DNA from: Prorocentrum cordatum
Taxonomy: Eukaryota > Sar > Dinophyceae > Prorocentrales > Prorocentraceae
Direction: 5' to 3'
Assembly (NCBI GenBank): GCA_963575745.1
Contig: CAUYUJ010001414.1
Coordinates: forward strand, 243,270 to 288,269
Length of the DNA stretch: 45,000 nucleotides
Of the stretch, positions 29,804 through 38,677 are shown in pieces. The position numbers were made by a program, and so were the translations under genes. Each line of letters opens with the position of its first letter. Position 1 is the stretch's first letter. The notes under the pieces are model-generated. The model was given only the letters and a program-made list of their open reading frames with translations. It had not been told where the DNA came from and searched no databases.

Positions 29804-30015
29804 TCTAGGCCTCCCAGACGGGTTCGGAGCTTTTGGGATCGGGGGATCACGCCGCATCGCCGATGTATCGCCGATGCGGCTCGAGGTGGAGCCCGATGTC
29901 CTTCACGTCGACGTCGCCGATGCATCGCCGACGTCGACCATGCATCGTCGATGTATCGGCGAAGCGTCGCGATCATCCGACCCGGCCTACTCCGACCCCG
30001 TATAGCAGGCTTCTA
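29804..30015 (+). mobile_element. Family 1 TIR element
   Basis: TTCTAGGCCTCCCAGACGGG, GGGATCGGGGGATCACGCCG, core with CGCCGATGTATCGCC and GTCGACGTCGCC, right end CATCCGACCCGGCCTACTCC. TTCTA occurs at both outer ends (29,803 and about 30,010) and may be a target-site duplication. Confidence 0.85.
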
Positions 30016-30172
30016 CAAGATGAATTGTCAGAGGTCTGCTCGGATTCCTTGGATCAGCGCTGTACCCCACCCCTTGGCGCGCAGAGCACGCCAGGAGCGG
30101 CGCTGGAGGCGCCACCAGGGAGCTCCAGCGTCGATCCAAGAAATCCGCGCAGAACCCCCGAAGGTTCTGTTT
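30016..30172 (+). mobile_element. Family 5 palindromic element
   Basis: GTCAGAGGTCTGCTCGGATT-CCTTGGATCAGCGCTG at the left, GGCGCTGGAGGCGCC centre, CGTCGATCCAAGAAATCCGC-GCAGAACCCCCGAAGG at the right. It directly abuts a family 1 element. Confidence 0.75.
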
Positions 30173-30608
30173 TTGTCAATTTGCGTTTCTCCTCAGGATA
30201 TCGAGTAACACAAAACAGCAGCAACCTGCCGATGCTGGTACTACCATGCGTCCCTTGTCGCCACGGACGGATTCGCCTGGAAATCATGGTCAGAAGGCAT
30301 CATGGGGGAGGTCTTGGGAGTAGCGGTATCGTTACCTATATTGTTTTCCCCAAGCCGAAAGTCTCGGGGGTCCGCGTCAGGGGCAGCGTTAGTGGGGTGT
30401 GGGCTCAGGGGGGATGCATCGACCCCCTGTCGCCCAATGATCGCCCGTAGGGGCCCGATAGCCCACCCCACCAGATGCACGTGTGGATCCGCTATCGCGG
30501 GTGTCTGTCGCCGATCCATCGGCGATCTATCGCCGATTCCGGGTCGATGCCCCCGCTTCTAGGTTGGACCCCACCCGACCTTCCCCCTAAGATTAGCACG
30601 GCGCGGCA

Positions 30609-30788
30609 TACAGTCGGGTCGCTGAAGAAGGAACCCTTTTCGTTGGGGAGGGGCTCGGTGTTCCTTGATTGTTGCAAAGTTTGCCTCGGGTTTTCCTGAG
30701 GTCTTCCGTGGGGAATCGAGGTTGAACTTACGGGCAAAAGGGGCCTCGTTCCTTATTTAGGGTTCCTTAGGTCAACGCCTCGACTGTA
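30609..30788 (+). mobile_element. Family 9 element
   Basis: TACAGTCGGG at the left and CGACTGTA at the right (inverted). AAGGAACCCTTTTCGTTGGG, TTTGCCTCGGGTTTTCC, then AAAAGGGGCCTCGTTCCTTA, as at 14,365. Confidence 0.85.
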
Positions 30789-30885
30789 CGCCCGAACGTT
30801 CGGAGGTCCGCGCGGCTGTCTTCTCGGGCCGGAGCTGGAGACCCCGCACCGCCCTGGCCTCGGCTCCGATCCGGGAAGTCCGCGC

Positions 30886-31040
30886 GGACCTCCACAGGAT
30901 CGTCCTCGGCTCTACAGAGGGAGCTCCCGACCCGCCTCGGAGACCCCGCATGCCGCGCCCTCGAGACCTCCACGGGATCGTCCTCGGCTCTACAGAGGGA
31001 GCTCCCGACCCGCCTCGGAGACCCCGCATATGCCGCGGCC
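30886..31040 (+). repeat. 78-bp tandem duplication
   Basis: GATCGTCCTCGGCTCTACAG with GGAGCTCCCGACCCGCCTCG and GAGACCCCGCAT occurs at 30,898 and again at 30,976, separated by CCGCGCCCTCGAGACCTCCA. Confidence 0.9.
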
Positions 31041-31424
31041 GCCGGCCCGAGAGGGTCCCGCGGTGCTCCCCGGGTGCCTCGTCTCGCGTCTTTGGCGGCG
31101 GACGGCTGCAGACCGTGGCCGCGGAACTCCAGGTGAGCCAGTGCTCCCCCTGGGGATCCCGCCTCGCGTTCTCGGGCGGGGATCGCTCGAAGCAGACTGA
31201 TACAGTCGGCCCTGATTGGTAGGTCGACCATGCCAAATCGAGGGTACCCTTGCGTCCTGACCATCTCGACCTGTGCAACCCTCATGTCCTTTGGTGTTCT
31301 GGGGCCACGTCGCCGTCGTAAGAGTCTTGCGTCCTCTCGGGTGTCCTGTCCAATCAAGTCCGACGGCACAGTGGAAACACATGCCAAGAAGCACCCTGCT
31401 TGCCTCCAGGGTGCCCTGTTTTTT

Positions 31425-33502
31425 ACCTAACAGCTTTTGCTGATAGGTTTCTAGTGGTGTCAAAAGAGAGCATCTGGACTCCACAGGGGGGTCTGGGCGG
31501 GTGCCGGGGAGGAGGGCCGGGAACAGAGCCGGGCTCGTTTTAAGCCAACAGTCACACACACTTCGTGCTCTTCGACCTCCCAGAACTCCACTCCCGGGCC
31601 ACATTTTGAATAACCGGAGCCAACAGTCACACACTTCGTGCTCTTCGACCTCCCAGAACTCCATTCCCGGGCCGCATTTTGGATGCCCGGAGCCAACTGT
31701 AGGCCACTTCGTGCTCTTCGAGTTCCCAGAACTCCATTCCCGGGCCACATTTTGGATGCCCGGAGCCAACTGTAGGCCACTTCGTGCTCTTCGAGTTCCC
31801 AGAACTCCATTCCCGGGCCACATTTTGAATGCCCGGAGCCAACTGTAGGCCACTTCGTGGTCTTCGAGTTCCCAGAACTCCATTCCTGGGCATGATTTTG
31901 AATGCCCGGAGCCAACTGTAGGCCACTTCGTGTTCTTCTAGTTCCCAGAATTCCATTCCTGGGCCACATTTTGAATGCTGAGGCAGGCTGATGCTGCGGC
32001 CGAGGCAGGCTGAGGCTGAGGCAGGCTGAGGCTGAGGCCGAGGCTGAAGGCAGACTGAGGCTGAGGCTGAAGCAGACTGAGGCTGAGGCTGAGGCAGGCT
32101 GAGGCTGAGGCTGAGGCAGGCTGATGCTGAGGCAGGCTGAGGCTGAGGCTGAGGCTGATGCAGGCTGAGGCTGAGGCAGGCTGAGGCTGAGGCCGAGGCT
32201 GAAGGCAGACTGAGGCTGAGGCTGAAGCAGGCTGAGGCTGAGGCTGAGGCAGGCTGAGGCTGAGGCTGAGGCAGGCTGAGGCTGAGGCAGGCTGAGGCTG
32301 AGGCTGTGACTGCGACTGCCGTTGCCGCTGCGACTGTCATCGCGAATGCGACTACGACTGCGAGAACAACATAATTCTACAACTGGATTCTCATCTGAAT
32401 CTTAAGGGGAATGCTTCCAGATATGCTCCTACACATCGCTGTTAGGTTGCTTTGCCGGGATAATTACCTAACAGCTTTTGCTGATAGGTTTCTAGTGGTG
32501 TCAAAAGAGAGCAGCTGGACTCCACAGGGGGGTCTGGTCGGGTGCCGGGGAGGAGGGCCAGGAACAGAGCGGCTCGTTTTAAGCCAACAGTCACACACTT
32601 CGTGCTCTTCAACCTCCCAGAACTCCACTCCCGGGCCACATTTTGAATAACCGGAGCCAACAGTCACACACTTCGTGCTCTTCGACCTCCCAGAACTCCA
32701 TTCCCGGGCCGCATTTTGGATGCCCGGAGCCAACTGTAGGCCACTTCGTGCTCTTCGACTTCCCAGAACTCCATTCCCGGGCCACATTTTGGATACCCGG
32801 AGCCAACTGTAGGCCACTTCGTGCTCTTCGAGTTCCCAGAACTCCATTCCCGGGCCACATTTTGGATGCCCGGAGCCAACTGTAGGCCACTTCGTGCTCT
32901 TCGAGTTCCCAGAACTCCATTCCTGGGCATGATTTTGAATGCCCGGAGCCAACTGTAGGCCACTTCGTGTTCTTCTAGTTCCCAGAACTCCATTCCTGGG
33001 CACATTTTGAATGCTGAGGCAGGCTGATGCTGCGGCCGAGGCAGGCTGAGGCTGAGGCAGGCTGAGGCTGAGGCCGAGGCTGAAGGCAGACTGAGGCTGA
33101 GGCTGAAGCAGGCTGAGGCTGAGGCTGAGGCAGGCTGAGGCTGAGGCTGAGGCAGGCTGATGCTGAGGCAGGCTGAGGCTGAGGCTGAGGCTGATGCAGG
33201 CTGAGGCTGAGGCAGGCTGAGGCTGAGGCCGAGGCTGAAGGCAGACTGAGGCTGAGGCTGAAGCAGGCTGAGGCTGAGGCTGAGGCAGGCTGAGGCTGAG
33301 GCAGGCTGAGGCTGAGGCTGAGGCAGGCTGAGGCTGAGGCTGTGACTGCGACTGCCGTTGCCGCTGCGACTGTCATCGCGAATGCGACTACGACTGCGAG
33401 AACAACATAATTCTACAACTGGATTCTCATCTGAATCTTAAGGGGAATGCTTCCAGATATGCTCCTACGCATCGCTGTTAGGTTGCTTTGCCGGGATAAT
33501 TT
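31425..33502 (+). repeat. 1,041-bp tandem duplication with inner arrays
   Basis: Copy 1 spans 31,425-32,465 and copy 2 32,466-33,502. Both start ACCTAACAGCTTTTGCTGAT and end TGTTAGGTTGCTTTGCCGGG-ATAATT. Each contains about five units of a 73-bp repeat (GGATGCCCGGAGCCAACTGT...GGGCCACATTTT) followed by about 330 bp of a GAGGCTGAGGCAGGCT minisatellite. The copies differ at few positions, so the duplication is recent or homogenised. It lies in the intron between exons d and e. Confidence 0.95.
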
Positions 33503-33637
33503 TTGGTTTCGATGGTTTTGCTGGAAGCGTGCCGCTCCCACACAAAGAGACAGTGGACGTCGTGGGGTCCCAGGGTTGGGTTCCTCGTGAAAGGTTTCCT
33601 GTGGTCGAGCTCCTACTGTACGGTTGCTTCTGCTGCA
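33478..33637 (+). mobile_element. Family 10 element, right part
   Basis: GGTTGCTTTGCCGGG...GGAAGCGTG, TGGACGTCGTGGGGTCCCAG, GAAAGGTTTCCTGTGGTCGA and GCTCCTACTGTA match 40,250-40,376 in order. Left-hand sequence GCCTCCAGGGTGCCCTG of the same family lies at 31,401-31,417, so the tandem duplication appears to have inserted into or grown inside a family 10 copy. Its right end reaches the acceptor of exon e. Confidence 0.75.
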
Positions 33638-33740
33638 GGATCGGCTCATGAAGCAGCGCCGGGCGACCTGCGTCCAGCCGCGCCTGGCAGACTTCCTCGA
33701 GGTGTCCCCCAGCGACCCGAAGCTCGCGCGGGTGACGCAC
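33638..33740 (+). CDS. NSUN5: NSUN5-like methyltransferase, exon e
   Basis: After TGCTGCAG the frame reads DRLMKQRRATCVQPRLADFL-EVSPSDPKLARVTH. DFLxVSPSDP is a strongly conserved NSUN5 signature, placed between the SAM site and motif IV. The last five bases, CGCAC (33,736-33,740), recur at 33,954-33,958; splicing through them gives VTH-VLLDPSCS. The intron has no AG at its 3' end in any register of this repeat, so either the border is unusual or the exon edge is slightly different. Confidence 0.9.
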
Positions 33741-33958
33741 ATTCTAGGCCTCCTAGATGGGGTCCGAGTAGGTGGGGTTGGGGGATCGCGCCGTATCTTC
33801 GATGCCTCCACGATGGAGCCCGATGTGGAGCCCGATTTTCTCCGCGCTGGCGTCGCCGGTGCATCGCCGATGCATCGCCGATGCATCGTCGATGTATCGG
33901 CGATGCGGGCGATCCTCCGACCCCATCAACTCCGACCCCATCGAGGAGGCCTCCGCAC
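33741..33958 (+). mobile_element. 218-bp intron made of a family 1 TIR element (introner candidate)
   Basis: The intron begins ATTCTAGGCCTCCTAGATGG-GGTC and ends GACCCCATCGAGGAGGCCTCC: TIRs AGGCCTCC (33,746) and GGAGGCCT (33,945-33,952), with an inner GGGGTTGGGGGATCGCGCCG against GGCGATCCTCCGACCCC. The core carries GCCGATGCATCGCC palindromes. The same structure occurs at 11,683, 13,217, 21,249, 29,804 and 38,100. Nothing but the element separates the two exons, and a 5-bp direct repeat flanks it. Confidence 0.85.
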
Positions 33959-33984
33959 GTGCTGCTGGACCCGAGCTGCTCCTC
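33954..33984 (+). CDS. NSUN5: NSUN5-like methyltransferase, exon f (motif IV)
   Basis: A micro-exon of about 27-31 bp encoding VLLDPSCS. DPSC is motif IV of this class, carrying the cysteine used to release the methylated base, and would be followed by SGSGM in relatives. GCTCCTC (33,978-33,984) recurs at 35,042-35,048; splicing gives DPSCSSSGMTTEPL, the same spacing as in animal NSUN5. The exon frame continues open into the intron, but the family pattern is lost immediately. Confidence 0.85.
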
Positions 33985-34194
33985 GCGGAGGGGGCCCAGT
34001 CGAGGCAGCGGTGGCCCTCCCTGGCTCGGCGGCGAGCAAGCGGGAAGAAGAAGTGGGGGGGCGACCCCGAGGGCTCCTGCTGTGGCGGCAGTAACCCGCC
34101 CGAGACGCCGCGCACACCCGCCGCCTTCAGAGCGCCCCATCGAGCGACGACCAGGCCAGGGGGGCGAAGCGTTCGCGTTATCCGCGGCGGAGGC

Positions 34195-34358
34195 TTATCC
34201 AGGTCCACCGCCTGGTGGTTCGATCTTCGCGGACCTCCACAGGCGGTGGCTATGGATAGATTCGGTCCCCCAGGTGCCAAAATCTATCCATGTCCACCGC
34301 CTGGTGGGGCACCACGACGTCGGTTCCCAGGCGGTGGGATATGGATAAATCCCCGCCT
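34195..34358 (+). repeat. Long palindrome around CCACCGCCTGGTGG
   Basis: TTATCCAGGTCCACCGCCTG at the left and GGCGGTGGGATATGGATAAA at the right, with inner AGGCGGTGGCTATGGATAGA against TCTATCCATGTCCACCGCCT. It lies in the intron between exons f and g. Confidence 0.8.
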
Positions 34359-34554
34359 CGCAGGTTCGAAGTTCGAGGTTCGAGTTTGTCACGCGTTTTC
34401 GCAGGTTCTCGGCGGTTTTTCAGCTTCGGGATACTTGCCAGCAGCTGCGCCTCGCCGCGGGCGTTCCGGGGTCTGGGATCGTCCCGAACGACCGCCGGAG
34501 ACCCGAGTTATGAGCCAAAGAAACACATTCGGCGGCGCGCCCGCGGGGAAGTGA

Positions 34555-34712
34555 GACGGAGAAGGCCTTTTCAGAAGGCGGCGGAGTTCTCAGAAGCCCT
34601 CGCGCCTTCTGAGAGGTTTTCTGTGTCTTCGGGGCGTGGGAGTTTCCTCAGGAGGTCGGGGGGCTTCCGAGCCTTCTGAGAAGGCCCGCCCCCACTCACT
34701 TACCCCCCTGGC
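34555..34712 (+). mobile_element. Family 8 element
   Basis: GACGGAGAAGGCCTTTTCAG, TTCTCAGAAGCCCTCGCGCC, GTGTCTTCGGGG, then TTCCGAGCCTTCTGAGAAGG and CCCACTCACTTACCCC. Confidence 0.75.
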
Positions 34713-34840
34713 GGGCGGGCCGCCGATTGGCGTGCTGGGTCCCTTCTGGAGCCCCCTTGGAGGCCGCCAAGCCCTTGAGAAGTGCGCCGTGGCCTGCGCG
34801 CCCTGCCGTGGAAGGGCCCAGAGGCCACGGCCGAATACGC

Positions 34841-34882
34841 CTCCTCCTCCTCCTCCTCCTCCTCCTCCTCCTCCTCCTCCTC
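34841..34882. repeat. (CCT)n microsatellite
   Basis: About 14 CCT units inside the intron between exons f and g. Confidence 0.95.
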
Positions 34883-35041
34883 CCGTTCTTCTTGGGTCTT
34901 CTGGAGGCTTCTCGCCACCACGGCTGGATTCGCCTTGAAAGGCGGGCCAGGATGGGGCCCCGGGTGGGGTCCAGCGACCGACTGGGGAGCGGAGCTGGGC
35001 GCGGCGGGAGAGCCGCCGTCGCCTCTGCCAGCTCCCCCCCC

Positions 35042-35190
35042 GCTCCTCCTCGGGCATGACCACCGAGCCCCTCGCGGACGAGGGCACGGTGGCGGAGCTG
35101 GCGGCGAACCAGCGCCGGATCATCCGGCACGCGATGCGCTTCCCGTCCGTGCAGAGGATCGCGTACTCGACCTGCTCGGTGTACCAGGAG
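35042..35190 (+). CDS. NSUN5: NSUN5-like methyltransferase, exon g (motif VI)
   Basis: Reads SSGMTTEPLADEGTVAELAA, NQRRIIRHAMRFPSVQRIAY, then STCSVYQE. STCS is motif VI, whose cysteine is the covalent catalyst of RNA m5C methyltransferases; together with the DPSC of exon f both catalytic cysteines are kept. The exon ends CCAGGAG (35,184-35,190), repeated at 38,678-38,684. Splicing gives VYQE-ENEQVV, and a cut before GAG makes a GA-AG intron of 3,494 bp. The unspliced frame loses similarity at PRDCPP. Confidence 0.92.
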
Positions 35191-35321
35191 CCGAGGGATT
35201 GCCCGCCTCGAGCGTGTCCCTATCCCCAAGATGGACACGCCAAAAGGCGAGGACAATCCTAGGGACTCGCTCTCAAAAACTAAGGGAAGCCCTAAAATTG
35301 GCATCGTGATGAGGAGGTAGA

Positions 35322-35431
35322 AGGGGAGGAGGAGGAGGAGGAGGAGGAGGAGGAGGAGGAGGAGGAGGAGGAGGAGGAGGAGGACGAGGACGAGGAGGAG
35401 GAGGAGGAGGAGGAGGAGGAGGAGGAGGAGG
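35322..35431. repeat. (AGG)n microsatellite
   Basis: About 36 units of GGA/AGG with two GACGAGGAC interruptions. Confidence 0.95.
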
Positions 35432-35584
35432 GCCCAGCATAGGGAGAGGGATCTGTCCCAGGCTGGTAGAGAGGGAGGATAGGGGCGCCGCGGGCAGGCT
35501 CGCTGCAGGCCCGCGGAGAAGAGCTCCCGGGGCGGCGCCGAGGGGCGCCGCCTCCGGGCGCGCGGAGAGCGCGCCAGGGTTGGT

Positions 35585-35815
35585 AGTCCCCAAACGTGGT
35601 GGTGACAACACCTGGCGGTGAGTCTCGGGCGATTTGGTGTCACCACCCGGTTTGGGGACTCGTGCGGTTTTCCGAGGATGTCCCGGACACTGGTGGGTCC
35701 AGGAGTCACAAAACCCGGTGGTGACCCCGCGTCCCCAAACCCAGCGGTGACCTTTTTGGGGATTCCAGGTCGCCACCTGGTATCTCACCACCCAGTTTGG
35801 GGGTTCCCAACAGGG
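35585..35815 (+). mobile_element. Family 11 palindromic element (GGTGGTGAC/GTCACCACC)
   Basis: GTCCCCAAACGTGGTGGTGA at the left and CTCACCACCCAGTTTGGGGG at the right, with several inner GGTGTCACCACCCGGTTTGG and AACCCGGTGGTGACC repeats in both orientations. Confidence 0.75.
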
Positions 35816-35837
35816 GGGTGGCGCCAGAGGTCAGGAG

Positions 35838-35995
35838 GGAAGGAAGCACACAGAAACCATCAGTCGATTCCCAGGAAGAAAGGGGAAGATACGGGAAGTG
35901 GGGGGGGGGAGGACAAAGACCCAGAAAATATGGGAAGTTCTGGGGGAATCCTGTGATTTGTGTGTATTTCTTCGTGTGTCCCAGGGCCCCTGCAA
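35838..35995 (+). mobile_element. Family 3 element
   Basis: AGCACACAGAAACCATCAGT-CGATTCCC, AAGATACGGGAAGTGGGGGG, AGACCCAGAAAATATGGGAA, then TTTGTGTGTATTTCTTCGTG-TGTCCCAGGGCCCCTGC. Confidence 0.85.
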
Positions 35996-36092
35996 GAGGT
36001 GCCATCAGGGGGGTGGCGCCAGAGGTCGATCCACGAGGTCCGCGCGGAGCGCCGAAAGCTTATGCCCGTGCCGTAGGTTGTGCTCCTCTGCC

Positions 36093-36378
36093 TCGGCATC
36101 GCTCGGACGTGTGCCTTGCGTCCCTCGGCGAGGGGCCTCGTGGGCGGGGCCATCTTTCGAACAGCCGCACCCAGCCAGCGCTCACATGCGCCCACCGCAC
36201 CCATTTTGGCCCCGCCCAATAGGTAGTATCTTGCTTTCCGGGCTTCAGCATGTAGTTCGTGGTCCGTTTTGTCCGCCCCATCTTGCTGCTGCTGCTGCTT
36301 CGCCGCTTCCTTTCCCTCCGAGACCGCCAGTGGAGCACATCGAAAGATACACCGGGAATTCGGGTCCGAGCGATGGCG
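36093..36378 (+). mobile_element. Family 2 relative, enlarged
   Basis: Left end GGCATCGCTCGGACGTGTGC and right end GGGTCCGAGCGATGGCGAG, as in family 2, but 280 bp apart with a different middle (GGCCATCTTTCG against CGAAAGATAC). Confidence 0.65.
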
Positions 36379-36399
36379 AGATGCTGTGTTCCTCGACAG

Positions 36400-36545
36400 A
36401 CCGGGTCCAAGCAGACGGGGTCGGAGCACCACGCCGCATTGCCGCTGCGCCGGCGATGCGGCTCGAGCGCCGATGCAGGGAAGCATCGGGCGGGGCCAGG
36501 ACTAAGTCGGGCATGTCCCTCTGCAGGAGGAGTATTCAAGAATAG
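36400..36545 (+). mobile_element. Family 1 left part and family 6 left part, side by side
   Basis: GGGTCCAAGCAGACGGGGTC-GGAGCACCACGCCGCATTGC (family 1), then AAGTCGGGCATGTCCCTCTG-CAGGAGGAGTATTCAAGAAT (family 6, as at 42,313). Neither has its right end. Confidence 0.7.
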
Positions 36546-36554
36546 TAAAAATCA

Positions 36555-36682
36555 AGGGGCCCAAGGACACACCAATAAATGCACAAATCCAAGGATTTTC
36601 GGGGTTTTCGTCTTCCCCCCCATTTCTCGTATGTTTTCCAATCTTTTCCCGGGAATCGACGATCCATCGTGTCTGTTCAGAG
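36555..36682 (-). mobile_element. Family 3 element, reverse orientation
   Basis: Reverse complement of the family: AATCCAAGGATTTTCGGGGT, TTTCGTCTTCCCCCCCATTT, CGTATGTTTTCC, GGGAATCGACGATCCATCGT-GTCTGT. Confidence 0.8.
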
Positions 36683-36689
36683 GCCCGAA

Positions 36690-36905
36690 TCATCAGGGGT
36701 AACTCGGGTCAGGGCTAACTCGGGTTCGTCTTTCGGGAATCCGAAGCCGAGTTGTCCCGGGCCCGAGTTACCCCGGATAACTTGGGCGTCCAGAGCCCCA
36801 AATCATCAGGGATAATTCGGGTCAGGGCTAACTCGGGCTCGTTTTTCGGGAATCCAAGCCCGAGTTACCCCGGGCCCGAGTTACCCGGGATAACTCGGGC
36901 GCCCA
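36690..36905 (+). repeat. Two tandem copies of an about 106-bp palindrome
   Basis: Each copy has AATCATCAGGG, TAACTCGGGTCAGGGCTAAC-TCGGG, TTTCGGGAATCC, then CGAGTT...CCCGGGCCCGAGTTACCC and GATAACTCGGGCG. The AACTCGGG and CCGAGTT arms pair within each copy. Confidence 0.85.
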
Positions 36906-36971
36906 ATCTGTGTGTTTGTTCCCCACCTGATCTAAGATAGTCTGTTGACGACGTGTCGTGCTCTTCTGCCC

Positions 36972-37112
36972 ACGAGGGGAAAAAGCACACAGACACAAGT
37001 AACCAACATGTGGGAAAATGTGGGAAGTGGGGGGGGAGACAGAAACCCCGAACCTACGGGGAAATATGGCGAACCAGCTTACTTGTGTGTATCTATTTGT
37101 GTGTCCCGGCCC
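36972..37112 (+). mobile_element. Family 3 element
   Basis: CACACAGACACAAGTAACCA, GGGAAAATGTGGGAAGTGGG, AACCTACGGGGAAATATGGC, TTGTGTGTATCTATTTGTGT-GTCCCGGCCCCAC. Confidence 0.8.
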
Positions 37113-37145
37113 CACTGCCAGACGTGCGGTGTCTCCTGGGCCTCC

Positions 37146-37252
37146 TAGATCGAGGACGTGTGCATTTTTCCTTCGGCGAGGACCATCGAGGAGCATTCCT
37201 TGACCATGTGGCGAAAACCCCACGCACGAAACCGAGCGAGCGATGGCCAGAT
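37146..37252 (+). mobile_element. Family 2 element, shortened ends
   Basis: GAGGACGTGTGCATTTTTCC, CGGCGAGGACCATCGAGGAG, ACCATGTGGCGAAAACCCC-ACGCACGAAACC, GAGCGAGCGATGGCCAG. Confidence 0.8.
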
Positions 37253-37259
37253 ATATTCC

Positions 37260-37330
37260 TGGGAATCGACGATCAATCGTGTCTGTGTGTTTTTTTGCCC
37301 CTCTTGATCTAAGGTAGTCTGTGGACGACG
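37260..37330. repeat. Dispersed AATCGACGATC...TGATCTAAG piece, second copy
   Basis: GGGAATCGACGATC followed by GTGTCTGTGTG and TGATCTAAGGTAGTCTGTGG-ACGACGTG repeats 36,652-36,960 sequence (GATCTAAGATAGTCTGTTGACGACGTG at 36,930). Confidence 0.7.
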
Positions 37331-37530
37331 TGCCGTGCTCTTCTGCCCGCGCGTGCCTTGGGCCCCCCGGCAGGCCCACGGGGCCCCGATCTCGATGCCT
37401 ATCCTCTCCAGACGCCGCCGGGCCTCGGAGCTCCCCCGACGTGCCCGGCCCCACCCCAGACGTGCGGTGGAGGAGGAGGAGGAGGAGGCGGAGGAGGAGG
37501 AGGAGGAGGAGGAGGAGGTCTCCTGGGCCT

Positions 37531-37590
37531 CCTAGATGGGGTCGGAGTAGATGGGATCGGATGATCGCGCCGCATCGCCCGAGATGCATC
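37531..37590 (+). mobile_element. Family 1 element, left 60 bp only
   Basis: CTCCTAGATGGGGTCGGAGT-AGATGGGATCGGATGATCGC-GCCGCATCG, then unrelated sequence. Confidence 0.8.
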
Positions 37591-37678
37591 CTCTCAAGAC
37601 GTCGCCGGGCCTCGGACATCCCCCGACGTTCCTGGCCCCACCGGCAGACGTGCGGTGTCTCCTGGGCCTCCTAGATTC

Positions 37679-37855
37679 GGGGGCGGAAAAGAAGGGGGTG
37701 ATGACTAGGGGGGGGTGGACCTCATGGCGGGGGCCATGAGACCTCCCCAGATTTCGTGGCGCCTCTTCTTGCCCCCACGCTGGGCCGCGCACATGGGTCG
37801 GTCATGATTTGCACCCCCCCCCTCTTGGACACCCCCCTCTTGGCCGCTCCCGATC
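37679..37855 (+). mobile_element. Family 7 element
   Basis: GCGGAAAAGAAGGGGGTGAT, CATGGCGGGGGCCATGAG, CCCAGATTTCGTGGCGCCTC, GGTCATGATTTGCACCCC, CTTGGACACCCCCCTCTTGG-CCGCTCCCGA. Confidence 0.85.
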
Positions 37856-38320
37856 CTAGATGGGGTCGGAGTAGATGGGATCGGATGATCGCGCCGCATC
37901 GCTCGAGGGAGAACAAAAACACATAAGCATTAACTTTTGGCGCTCCGCGCGGATTTCTTGGATCCGCGCCTGGGCCCCCCGGCGGCGCCTCTGGCGCCGC
38001 CCTTGGCGCGCTCCACGTGCCAGGGAGGGGGTCCCGCGCGGATCCAAGAAGTCCGCGCGGAGCGCCAACAGTTTATTTTTAGTTGCTTGTTTCTTCTTCT
38101 ATAGATGGGGTCGGAGTAGATGGGATCGGATGGTTGCGCCGCGTCGCCGATGTGTCGACGATGCGGCCCGATGCGGAGCCCGATCTTCTCCACTCCGACG
38201 CCGCCGATGCGTCGCCGACGTCGGTGATGCACCGACGATGCATCGCCGATGCACTGGCCACGCGGCGCGATCCTCCGACCCCACGTGCTCGGACCCATCT
38301 GGGAGACCTCTATGTCTGGT
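37852..38320 (+). mobile_element. Family 5 element bracketed by two family 1 copies
   Basis: Family 1 left end (37,855-37,910: TAGATGGGGTCGGAGTAGAT-GGG), then a complete family 5 element (37,912-38,097: GGAGAACAAAAACACATAAG ... GTTTCTTCTTC, with CGCTCCGCGCGGATTTCTTG-GATCCGCGCC inverted at the right), then a full family 1 copy (38,103-38,318) ending CATCTGGGAGACCTCTATG. This shows insertion or concatenation of elements of different families. Confidence 0.85.
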
Positions 38321-38459
38321 GTTTGTGTCACGCAGGGGTTCCCGCAAGTCCCGACCCTGTCCCGCAGGGCTGTCTTTTGTTGACCCCAGGCCCGGCGAGG
38401 TCCCCCCTGAGGCCGAACACGCCGGCAGAGGAGCCCGTCGTGAGATTCGCTTAGGACGC

Positions 38460-38672
38460 GAGCACGTCTGGGATCACAGAGATCCGATGTCGTGACTTTT
38501 CCGATACGGGGCCCCCAGATGGCTCGACCCATTTCCCAGGACCCGTCTTTCATCCTGGAGCCGTTGTTTGACGGTCCCAGGGCCAGGCGAGGGCCCCTAT
38601 AGAGAGGCCGAAAGCGGCGAAACATCCTCCGTCCTGATTCTTGTCAAGGCGTTGGCATCTCTGGGAGGCTGC
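38460..38672 (-). mobile_element. Family 14 element, reverse orientation, before exon h
   Basis: Read on the minus strand: GAATCAGGACGGAGGATGTT, CGCTTTCGGCCTCT, GGGCCCTCGCCTGGCCC, CGGCTCCAGGATGAAAGACG-GGTCCTGGG, TCGGATCTCTG. The same landmarks in the same order are on the plus strand at 39,065-39,255, so two opposed copies flank exon h. Confidence 0.75.
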
Positions 38673-38677
38673 CCCCG

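Larger units (their letters stand above)
37108..37680 (+). repeat. Triplicated segment, one copy interrupted by (AGG)n
   Basis: GGCCCCAC, CCAGACGTGCGGTG, TCTCCTGGGCCTCCTAGAT occurs at 37,108-37,150, 37,450-37,545 and 37,635-37,676. In the second copy an AGG microsatellite (37,467-37,518) separates GTGCGGTG from GTCTCCTGGG. Confidence 0.85.
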
